From the NCBI GenBank assembly GCA_016712675.1, contig JADJQR010000001.1, forward strand, positions 3,534,001 through 3,598,000: DNA of 64,000 nucleotides, read 5' to 3'. Positions 42,960-51,436 of the stretch are shown here, piece by piece. The notes under the pieces were generated by a model, which worked only from the letters and a program-made list of their open reading frames with translations, did not search any database and had not been told where the DNA came from. Numbering within the stretch: the stretch's first letter is position 1; each line of letters starts with the position of its first letter. The DNA comes from a bacterium (lineage in GTDB: Bacteria > Krumholzibacteriota > Krumholzibacteriia > LZORAL124-64-63). A program made the translations under genes and the position numbers.

Positions 42960-43247
42960 ATGGGACTCATTAACTGGATCTTCGACATCTACCAGCACAC
43001 GCAGATCGACAAGGCCCGCGACGAGGCGCGGCAGGCCCGCCTGGAAGCGTCCGCGGTGCGCGGCGGCGGCGGCAGTGTCGATGTGGCGCGGCTCGAGCGC
43101 GCGCTGGGCGAACTGGCCCTGGCCACCAAGACGGTCCAGCGGATGATGGTCGCCAAGGGGATCTGCACGCGCGAGGAGTTCGCGGCGATGATGCGCGAGA
43201 TCGACCGCGAGGACGGCAGCGAGGACGGGCGGGCGCCGCTGGGCTGA
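42960..43247 (+). CDS. Small hypothetical protein with a C-terminal coiled coil
   Basis: 95 residues from the ATG at 42960 (AAGGA 8 nt upstream). Amphipathic N-terminus (MGLINWIFDIYQHTQIDKA), an Arg/Ala-rich coil (DEARQARLEASAVRGGGG) and a helical C-terminus (ALATKTVQRMMVAKGICTREEFAAMM). No signal peptide and no domain recognised. It stands between the divergent cytochrome gene and a convergent transporter gene. Confidence 0.55.
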   Translation: MGLINWIFDIYQHTQIDKARDEARQARLEASAVRGGGGSVDVARLERALGELALATKTVQRMMVAKGICTREEFAAMMREIDREDGSEDGRAPLG

Positions 43248-43257
43248 GCCCGGCGGG

Positions 43258-43274
43258 GCCGGCCCCGGGCCGGC
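43258..43274. terminator. GC hairpin between convergent genes
   Basis: GCCGGCCC (43258-43265) and GGGCCGGC (43267-43274) are perfectly complementary around one base, so the loop would open to about 5 nt. It could end the long act operon on the minus strand. Confidence 0.35.
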
Positions 43275-43303
43275 GCGGCCGGACACAATCTCGACGGCAC
43301 CGG

Positions 43304-43906
43304 TCAGGCGGCGGGACGGTTCGCGGCGAAGCGCCGTTCCAGCCAGGCGAGCAGCCGTGCCACCAGCGCCAGCACGACGATGAACAGCAGCGTCCACCAC
43401 AGACGGTGCACGCCGGTGGTGCCGGTCAGGGTCTGCTCGGCGCCACCGTCGGACACCCATGCGTCCAGCCCCGGCGCCAGCTCGGCGTACGACGCCACCC
43501 CCGCGAGCATGCCCAGCGCGAACGCGACGCCGTCGCGGCGCCCGGTGGCCAGGGCGGCCACCGCCGTCCCGGGGCAGTAGCCGCCGACGATGAACCCGGC
43601 GCCGAAGATGAGCCCGCCCAGCGCCTGCGCCGGCAGCCGCGTCGGCTCGACATATATCGATGAGAGGTCCAGCAGCCCGATGGCCGCCAGCAGCGTCAAC
43701 CCAGTCATCGCCGTGACGATCGCCGTGAACATGACCTTCACCACGGCCATGTCGTAGAGGTAGAACACCGCGACCAGGCGGCGCGCGCTGCCGAAGCCGG
43801 CCCGTTCGAGGCAGAACCCGAAGCCCAGGCCCAGCAGCAGCGCGGTGCCCAGCAGCAGCGCCTGGCCCGGCTCATGGAAGGCGAAGACCGGCAGCGTCAC
43901 AGCCAT
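43304..43906 (-). CDS. DUF6691/YeeE-type membrane transporter half
   Basis: 200 residues; ATG at 43906, with GTG at 43900 as an alternative that suits the GGAGG better. About five membrane spans. GLGFGFCLERAGFGSARRLVAV and GGLIFGAGFIVGGYCPGTAVAA are the Gly/Cys motifs of the second half of YeeE/YedE-type sulfur-compound transporters. Its start overlaps the preceding gene by about 10 bp, so the two halves are translated together. Family members move thiosulfate or other sulfur species; the cargo here is inferred. Confidence 0.7.
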   Translation of the reverse strand: MAVTLPVFAFHEPGQALLLGTALLLGLGFGFCLERAGFGSARRLVAVFYLYDMAVVKVMFTAIVTAMTGLTLLAAIGLLDLSSIYVEPTRLPAQALGGLIFGAGFIVGGYCPGTAVAALATGRRDGVAFALGMLAGVASYAELAPGLDAWVSDGGAEQTLTGTTGVHRLWWTLLFIVVLALVARLLAWLERRFAANRPAA

Positions 43907-44442
43907 TGCCTCCGCACGCGGCCGGCCAGCGCGTAGGCAGCCACGAAGACGGCGGCCATGAAGACCAGGCCCCCGACGCTGAGCATGGCGCCGCCGGCCA
44001 GGGCCTGGCCGCTGGTGCAGCCCCGGGCCAGGCGGGCACCCCACGCAGCCAGGAGGCCGCCGGCAAACGCCAGCAGGAGGCGCGTGCGCGCGCTCACGCG
44101 CGGGCCGCGCTCGGTCACGACTGCCAGGCGCCGGCCCTGCCAGGCGGACAGGAACGCGCCGGCGGCGGCTCCCGCCAGCAGGAAGAGCGTCCACGACAGC
44201 AGCGGCGCGCCGTCGTTCCAGAAGCGTGCATGGACGGGGTGTTCGGCGACCCGTGCGGCGCCGCCCAGGCCGGCGACGGCGGTGGCCAGCGCGGAGTAGG
44301 CCGCCGTGGCGCCGAGGCCACGGCCGGCGATCACGAACGAGGCCAGCAGCACCAGGCCCAGCAGGAAACCCGCCAGCCAGGGGTTCCCGTACGGACGTGC
44401 GGGGCTCCGGGCGCCGGAACCGGGTCCAGTGCTAGCGGGCAT
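43897..44442 (-). CDS. YeeE/YedE-family membrane transporter half
   Basis: 181 residues from the ATG at 44442, overlapping the end of the oxidase subunit I-like gene by 11 bp. Four to five spans with the Cys motif GARLARGCTSGQALAGGAML typical of YeeE/YedE. With the DUF6691 partner downstream it makes a two-gene transporter like PmpAB. The overlap ties its expression to the act/cox-like operon. Confidence 0.72.
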   Translation of the reverse strand: MPASTGPGSGARSPARPYGNPWLAGFLLGLVLLASFVIAGRGLGATAAYSALATAVAGLGGAARVAEHPVHARFWNDGAPLLSWTLFLLAGAAAGAFLSAWQGRRLAVVTERGPRVSARTRLLLAFAGGLLAAWGARLARGCTSGQALAGGAMLSVGGLVFMAAVFVAAYALAGRVRRQWL

Positions 44443-45949
44443 ACGGGTCGCCCACCGCCGGGCCGGCCGCGCCGCGCCATTCGCCGGTCGTCGCGCCCCA
44501 GGGGTTCGGGCCGGTCTCGGGACCGTCGTGCAGCGAGCCGAAGAGGTTCGCGATGACCATCACCAGCGCGGTCGTCAGGATCCACATGCCCCAGGTGGCG
44601 GTCACGTCCAGGACGCCGAAGCCGCTGGGGACCGAGGCCAAACCCCGCGAGAGCCCGCGCGCGCCGGCGATGAGCTGCGGCAGGAACGCCAGGTTCAGGC
44701 CCACCAGGTAGGTGAAGGCCGACAGGCGGCCCAGCAACGGGCTGTACATGCGGCCGAACATCACCGGCCACCAGTAGTGCAGGCCCGCCAGCAGCGCCGT
44801 CACCACGCCGCCCATCATGACGTAATGCAGGTGCGCCGTCGCGAACACGGTCCCGGCCAGGTAGTCGGCGGCCGACAGCGTGCAGAGCATCAGCCCGCTC
44901 ATGACGGCAATGCCTGAGCAGAACAGGAACGCCACGACGAACGACGTGGGTGCCGCGCAGGCCACCGCCCCGCGGTACAGCGTGGACAGCCAGCTGAAGC
45001 TCAGCAGCGCCACCGGAACGGCCGTCAGCAGCGCCAGGCCGGTGAAGGTGAAGCTCAGGGCCGGTGACTGCCCCGCGCCTACCAGGTGCACGCCCCAGGT
45101 GGCGAAGCCCAGGCCCAGCAGCGCGATCAGCGAGCCCACCACCGTGCGGTAGCCGACGACCGGCCGCCGCGCGATGCCGGCGATGACCTCGGTGATGACG
45201 CCGGCGGCCGGCAGCAGCGCGAAGATGGCCAGCGGCCTCACCGCGAACCAGAAATAGCCCTGCCAGAGCAGCGGGTCGGCGCTGGCGCCGAACGGACCGG
45301 TCGCGGTGCCGCGCGCGGCGGCCAGGTAGACCACCAGCACGCCGAACAGCGTGCCGGCCACGACCAGCGCATAGGCGGTCAGGTACAGCGCCCAGCTCAG
45401 GATCGGCATCTGGAAGAAGCCCAGGCCCGGCCGGCGGCCGTGGTGGACCGTGACGATGAAGTTGATGCCGGTGGCCAGCCAACTGCCGGCCACGCAGACC
45501 AGGGCCAGCGCCAGCAGGCCGAAGGCGCCGGGCGCCTGCAGGCTCTGCGGCGTGACGAAGGACCAGCCCGCACCCACGGCCCCCAGCATGATGGAGACCA
45601 CCAGCAGCACCGTGCCGGCCATCTGCAGGCGCAGCGCCAGGCGCGTCAGCCAGGGCAGGCGGAATTCCCCGGCGCCCAGCTGCAGGGGCAGCAGGAAGTT
45701 GCCCAGCACCGAGGGAATGGCCGGCACCAGGAAGAGGAACACCATCAGGACGCCGTGCTGGGTGAGCATCTGGCGGTAGAGCGCCGGGTCGACCAGGCCG
45801 CTGGTCACGCGCAAGCGCAGAATGATGGCGTAGATCGCGCCCAGCAGGAAGGCGCCGCAGGTCCACCACAGGAACTGCAGCGCGATGCGCTTGTGGTCGG
45901 TGGTGGTCAGCCAGTTGGCGCCGCCGGCCGCATGCGTGGCCTTGCTCAT
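44432..45949 (-). CDS. Heme-copper oxidase subunit I homologue lacking CuB ligands
   Basis: 505 residues, twelve or more hydrophobic spans, clearly homologous to CtaD: MLTQHGVLMVFLFLVPAIPS (helix II His65), LGNFLLPLQLGAGEFRLP, and FATAHLHYVMMGG (helix X His373 and His375). So ligands for two hemes are present. The helix VI block that is normally FWFFGHPEVY reads FWFAVRPLAI: the CuB His is Arg238 and the cross-linked Tyr is Ile242. In helix VII WAHHM reads WGVHL: one His is Val287, only His288 remains. The K-channel Lys position is Leu316. It therefore cannot have a normal O2-reducing centre. Role is inferred as heme electron transfer next to alternative complex III. Confidence 0.85.
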   Translation of the reverse strand: MSKATHAAGGANWLTTTDHKRIALQFLWWTCGAFLLGAIYAIILRLRVTSGLVDPALYRQMLTQHGVLMVFLFLVPAIPSVLGNFLLPLQLGAGEFRLPWLTRLALRLQMAGTVLLVVSIMLGAVGAGWSFVTPQSLQAPGAFGLLALALVCVAGSWLATGINFIVTVHHGRRPGLGFFQMPILSWALYLTAYALVVAGTLFGVLVVYLAAARGTATGPFGASADPLLWQGYFWFAVRPLAIFALLPAAGVITEVIAGIARRPVVGYRTVVGSLIALLGLGFATWGVHLVGAGQSPALSFTFTGLALLTAVPVALLSFSWLSTLYRGAVACAAPTSFVVAFLFCSGIAVMSGLMLCTLSAADYLAGTVFATAHLHYVMMGGVVTALLAGLHYWWPVMFGRMYSPLLGRLSAFTYLVGLNLAFLPQLIAGARGLSRGLASVPSGFGVLDVTATWGMWILTTALVMVIANLFGSLHDGPETGPNPWGATTGEWRGAAGPAVGDPYAR

Positions 45950-47020
45950 CTATTTGCCCTCCTGCGCGGCGGCTTGCGCGCCGTCCTGCGCGGCCACGTC
46001 CATGGCGGCCTGCACCGGGGCCGCCGCCGTCGTCGTGCCGGTCGAATCGGCGGCGGCCGGGACGCCACCCTTGTCCGAGAGTGTCCGCAGCCAGGCGGTG
46101 ATGGCCTCGATCTCCTTGTCGGTGATCTTGCCTTCGTACGGCGTCATGACCGGCTCGAAGCCGGCGACGACCGAGACGTTGGGCGTCAGGATCGACTCCC
46201 GGATATAGGCCGCGTCGACGGTGATCCGCACGCCCTCGCGCGTGTCGAACTCGTGGCCGTAGAGATCCTTGAAGGACGGGCCCACCAGTTTCGAGCCGTC
46301 CAGGCTGTGGCAGGCGCGGCAGCCCTTGGTGCCGTAGAGCAGCTCACCGGCCTGTTCCATCGTGCGGCCGGCGAAGATGTCCGAGACGCGCGTCATCCAG
46401 GCCTCGAAGTCGGCGGGCGCGTGCGCAACCACGGCCGTTCCCAGGCTCTGGTACGTGTCCCCGCCCCAGGTGCCACTGCGCAGGTCGAAGGTGCCGGGCA
46501 TCGTCGCCGTGAACCAGGCCTGCGCGGTGCGGCCCGGCAGGATCGGCTCGTTGACGCGCAGCGCGGGCACCAGCAGCGAGTGGCTGACGTCGGCAGTCGT
46601 CGCGTCCAGGCGCACGGGCCGGCCGGTGGCGACGTGCAGCGTGTCGGCCACGTGGCCGTTCGGGTAGGTGAAGCGGAAACCCTCGTGGCTGGCGCCCACC
46701 TGCACGCGGTAGGCCATCCAGGGCGCGGCATTGGAGTCCAGGAAACCGGGCAGCCCGGCCGCGAACGCGAAGACGGCGATGGCCACCGCCGCCAGCACCC
46801 ACAGGCCCTGCAGGAGCGGGTTCGCGCGTCCGCCCGGCGCGCCCTGCTCGTCGTCGAGCCGGCGCCGGAACTGCCGCACGAAGGTGACCGCCAGCCCGGT
46901 GACCAGGATCACTGCGAAGGCGCCGGCCACATAGACGCCGTAGAACGCCGTGTCGACGCCCTGGGCCTGGGTCGAGGCCGCCTGCGGCAGCCAGCTGGAA
47001 AGGTTGGCGCTGGCGATCAA
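45950..47020 (-). CDS. Oxidase subunit II homologue without CuA site, with C-terminal cytochrome c
   Basis: 356 residues from the ATG at 47020, overlapping the preceding small gene by 4 nt. Two N-terminal spans, then a cupredoxin-like domain aligned by TTADVSHSLLVPALRVNEP (His147 kept) and MPGTFDL. The CuA loop, normally C-x-E-x-C-x3-H-x2-M, reads from Arg181: positions aligned with the ligands are R181, G183, W185, T189 and S192. A cytochrome c domain follows (GTKGCRACHS, C234/C237/H238; probable Met ligand in EPVMTPYEG). Ala/Gln-rich tail. Electrons likely enter through the cytochrome c; without CuA the path on is unclear. Confidence 0.85.
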   Translation of the reverse strand: MIASANLSSWLPQAASTQAQGVDTAFYGVYVAGAFAVILVTGLAVTFVRQFRRRLDDEQGAPGGRANPLLQGLWVLAAVAIAVFAFAAGLPGFLDSNAAPWMAYRVQVGASHEGFRFTYPNGHVADTLHVATGRPVRLDATTADVSHSLLVPALRVNEPILPGRTAQAWFTATMPGTFDLRSGTWGGDTYQSLGTAVVAHAPADFEAWMTRVSDIFAGRTMEQAGELLYGTKGCRACHSLDGSKLVGPSFKDLYGHEFDTREGVRITVDAAYIRESILTPNVSVVAGFEPVMTPYEGKITDKEIEAITAWLRTLSDKGGVPAAADSTGTTTAAAPVQAAMDVAAQDGAQAAAQEGK

Positions 47021-47379
47021 TGCCGTACCTCGCTTCCGGCGGGCGCCTCGGCCATCGGGGCCGCGGGCAGCGGCTGAACCGGCCGGCGGGACGCCAGCCT
47101 GTCCATCGCCGCGTCGATGGGCATCACGGCCTTCGTCTTCTGCTCGTCGAGCCAGCGCGGCGCTTCCTGCAGGCGCGCCTCGTGCTCGGCCAGGTGGGCC
47201 CGCAGGGGCTCGTTCACCGGCGTCTCGGTCTTCTGCTTCGTCTCGAGGGCCTGCGCGGCCAGGAAACCGCCCTGCAGGAACAGGGACAGCGCCACGACGA
47301 AGATGAGGCCGGCCAGCGCGCTGAGCACCACTGCCGGGGCATTGAAGCCGTTGTTCGCTTTCTGGTCGGCCGCAGCCAT
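47017..47379 (-). CDS. Small single-span membrane protein of the act operon
   Basis: 120 residues, ATG at 47379. One membrane span (APAVVLSALAGLIFVVALSLFLQGGFLAAQA), then a soluble tail with APRWLDEQKTKAVMPIDAAMDRLASRRP. The tail resembles the W-x-D...IPI-x-x-AM motif of small proteins I associate with respiratory gene clusters in other phyla. Overlaps the subunit II start by 4 nt and follows actF by 48 bp, so it is probably a structural part of the complex. Confidence 0.65.
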   Translation of the reverse strand: MAAADQKANNGFNAPAVVLSALAGLIFVVALSLFLQGGFLAAQALETKQKTETPVNEPLRAHLAEHEARLQEAPRWLDEQKTKAVMPIDAAMDRLASRRPVQPLPAAPMAEAPAGSEVRH

Positions 47380-47427
47380 CTCTCCGCTCCCGGGTGCCGT
47401 CGGGGCACCGTGGTCAGGACATCCCGA

Positions 47428-48636
47428 TCAGGCGTTCTCGAACCGCAACGAATCATCGAGCCTCGGGTCGCGCGTGGGCACCAGGGAGCCGCCCATGGCC
47501 AGGCGTGTGATGCCCGCCAGCCACAGCCCGCCGAGTCCGACGAAGCACGCGACCGCGATCGGGCTGAACATGGCGCTGGCGCTGTAGGACGGCATGATGA
47601 CCCAGTACAGGTTCAGCCACTGCGCCACGATGATCCACACCGCCCAGAAGGCCAGGACCTTCCGGTTGCGCTTGGCCCAGCGCGAGACCAGGCCCAGCCA
47701 CGGCAGCGCGAACGTGCAGAACAGCGTGGCGCGGGCCACCTCGCCCCAGCCGTTGCGCGAGCGCAGCAGGTACCAGGCCGTTTCCTCGGGGATGTTCGCG
47801 TACCAGTACAGCATGTACTGGCTGAAGGCGATGTAGCCCCAGAAGAAGGTGAAGGCGAACATGGCCTTGCCGTAGTCGTGCAGGTGCTCGCCGCTGACGA
47901 TACGCGTCAGCCGCCCGGTCCGCTGCAGGCCGAGCGTCAGCAGCGTCAGCACGGCGAAGAACGAGACGAACCCGCCCGCCCAGTAGTAGACGCCGAACAT
48001 CGTGCTGAACCACAGCGGGTCGATGCTCATCACCAGGTCAAAGGCCGCCATCGCCGTGCAGATGCCGCAGATCATCAGCGCGAAACCGCTGAAGTTCTCG
48101 AAGCGGCGCGTGATCTTCAGGTCGCCGCTGCGGTCCTGGGCCAGCGAACTGCGCCAGTAGAACAGAGAGTAGCCGCTCCAGACCGTGAAGTAGATGACCC
48201 AGCGCAGCGTAAAGGCGCCCTGGTTCAGGAAGCCGACCTTGTGGGCCATGGCGTGGCTGGACGCGATCTCCGGGTCGGTCCAGCCGTAGATGCGGCCGGT
48301 CAGCAGCAGCACGGGGATGCACATGAGCGCCAGCAGCGGCATCACGGCGGCCATGACCTCGGCCAGGCGCCGGATCACCACGTTCCAGCTGGCGCGGGTG
48401 ACGTACATGATGCCGATGAAGATCAGCGCGCCCAGGCTGATGGCCAGGAAGAACGCGAAGTTCAGCAGGTACGCGAAGGCGAAGTGCCTCAGGCCGTCGC
48501 CCTGGGCGGCGCCCAGCCCGTAGGCCGCCGCCAGGCCGACCAGGCCGATCGCGAGGCTCGTCGCGAAGACGCGCGGCCCCAACCCGTCGAGGGTCGTGCG
48601 CGTGTCCTGCAGGGTGGGAGCATGGTGATGCGCCAA
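47428..48636 (-). CDS. actF: Alternative complex III subunit ActF (NrfD-like membrane protein)
   Basis: 402 residues from a TTG at 48636 with GGGAGA about 8 nt upstream; the longer open frame runs into actE and is not used. About ten spans. RASWNVVIRRLAEVMAAVMPLLAL, EDLV-type charged ends, SIDPLWFSTMFGVYYWAGG and WYANIPEETAWYLLR are diagnostic for ActF. It anchors the complex and may take part in proton translocation. It follows actE by 55 bp. Confidence 0.88.
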   Translation of the reverse strand: MAHHHAPTLQDTRTTLDGLGPRVFATSLAIGLVGLAAAYGLGAAQGDGLRHFAFAYLLNFAFFLAISLGALIFIGIMYVTRASWNVVIRRLAEVMAAVMPLLALMCIPVLLLTGRIYGWTDPEIASSHAMAHKVGFLNQGAFTLRWVIYFTVWSGYSLFYWRSSLAQDRSGDLKITRRFENFSGFALMICGICTAMAAFDLVMSIDPLWFSTMFGVYYWAGGFVSFFAVLTLLTLGLQRTGRLTRIVSGEHLHDYGKAMFAFTFFWGYIAFSQYMLYWYANIPEETAWYLLRSRNGWGEVARATLFCTFALPWLGLVSRWAKRNRKVLAFWAVWIIVAQWLNLYWVIMPSYSASAMFSPIAVACFVGLGGLWLAGITRLAMGGSLVPTRDPRLDDSLRFENA

Positions 48637-48691
48637 GTCCGTCTCTCCCTTGCCGGCCGGCCGCGACGGCCGGCGCCGATCGAGGCCCGTC

Positions 48692-49339
48692 CTAGTTACC
48701 CAGCGCCGCCCGCGCGTCCAGCGGCAGGTCGGCCGCGGTCGCGTTGCGGGACAGCTGCAGCGCGCGCACATACGCCGTCACGGCCCAGCGGTCGGCCGGC
48801 GGAAGTTGCGCGCCGTACGACGGCATCGTGCGGATGCCGTTGGCGATCGTGTTGTAGATGTGTCCGGCCGGCCGCTCGACCACCGTCTGGCTGGTCAGGT
48901 CGGTCGGCGGCGTCCAGGTGCCCTCGGCCAACGCCTGGGCGCGCACGTTGATCATGCCGTTGCCGTTGCCGCTGCGCCCGTGGCAGGGCGCGCAGTGGAT
49001 GTCGAAACGCTCGCGGCCGCGTTCCAGCACGGGCCGCGTCACCTCGACCGGGATCTCCTGCACGAAAATCGTGTCGCGCTCGATGCCGCGGAAATAGGCG
49101 TCATCGGCGGCCAGCAGGCCCCGCGCGACGGTGCCCGCAGGCGGCTTGCGCATGGTCACGCCGTCGGCGAAGAACGGGTTCTCCGTCTGCGCCTTGAAGT
49201 AGGGCTGCTGGTCCATGTCGTACACGACCTGGATGCGCGGCTGCTTGTCACCCCGATGGAGGGAACGGTAGATCAACCCGATCGGGATCAGCGAGACCGC
49301 GACCAGCACCAGAAGCACGTAGATGATCCAGCGCGGCAT
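48692..49339 (-). CDS. actE: Alternative complex III subunit ActE (monoheme cytochrome c)
   Basis: 215 residues. An uncleaved N-terminal span (IIYVLLVLVAVSLIPIGLIY), then YDMDQQPYFKAQTENPFFADG and PPAGTVARG, both typical of ActE, then one heme site HCAPCHGRSGNGNGM and a probable Met ligand in RTMPSYGAQL. Passes electrons from ActA/B to a downstream acceptor. Three bases after actD. Confidence 0.88.
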   Translation of the reverse strand: MPRWIIYVLLVLVAVSLIPIGLIYRSLHRGDKQPRIQVVYDMDQQPYFKAQTENPFFADGVTMRKPPAGTVARGLLAADDAYFRGIERDTIFVQEIPVEVTRPVLERGRERFDIHCAPCHGRSGNGNGMINVRAQALAEGTWTPPTDLTSQTVVERPAGHIYNTIANGIRTMPSYGAQLPPADRWAVTAYVRALQLSRNATAADLPLDARAALGN

Positions 49340-49342
49340 CGA

Positions 49343-49902
49343 TCAGCCCTCCACGCTTTCGCGAACCTCGTCGACGACGCTCCCGCCGAGGGAAGCCAGG
49401 AAGGCGCGCGTCCGCTCGAGGTCGAACTTCGGGTCGCGCGCCTCGATCACGATGTAGAAGCGGTCCTGCGACGCGCGGCGGAAACGGTCGTGCGCCAGCA
49501 GCGGATGGTGCAGGCGCGGCATGCCGTTCAAGCCCCACATGCCGAAGAAGCAGGCGAACGCGCTGAAGAGCACCGTCAGCTCGAACATGACCGGCACGGC
49601 CGCCGGCAGCCCGAACAGCGGCTTGCCGGAGATGACATAGGGGTAGTCGACCGCGTTCATCCACCACTGCATCAGCGTCGCGACGCCCAGGCCCGTGGCG
49701 CCGGAGGCCAGCACCAGCCAGGGCAGGCGCGTGCCGCGAATGCCCATGGCGTCGTCCAGGCCGTGCACCGGGAACGGCGAGTGCGCGTCCCAGTGCCTGA
49801 ATCCCGCGTCGCGTACCTTCGCGCAGGCCTGCATGAAGGCCGACGGGCTCTCGAACTCGGTCAGCAGCGCGTGCAGTCCGCCGCCGTGGCTGGTGGCGCT
49901 CA

Positions 49903-49903
<1 letters not shown>
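49343..49903 (-). CDS. actD: Alternative complex III subunit ActD (DUF3341)
   Basis: 186 residues. N-terminal soluble part FESPSAFMQACAKVRDAGFRHWDAHSPFPVHGLDDAM, two spans (LVLASGATGLGVATLMQWW and VPVMFELTVLFSAFACFFGM) and the ending FRRASQDRFYIVIEARDPKFDLE all match ActD. No cofactor. Overlaps actC by one base. Confidence 0.88.
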
Positions 49904-51366
<1,463 letters not shown>

Positions 51367-51436
51367 TCAGGCTCCCGTTCGGCTTTCCAGGCGGCGTTCC
51401 AGACGCCCGTCGATGCCCGCGGCGGCCAGGCCGCCC

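Noticed and set aside
44432-47020. Annotating the subunit I/II pair as a functional cytochrome c oxidase
   Set aside because: Overall homology is clear, but the CuB and CuA ligand sets are missing, so the activity cannot be assumed.
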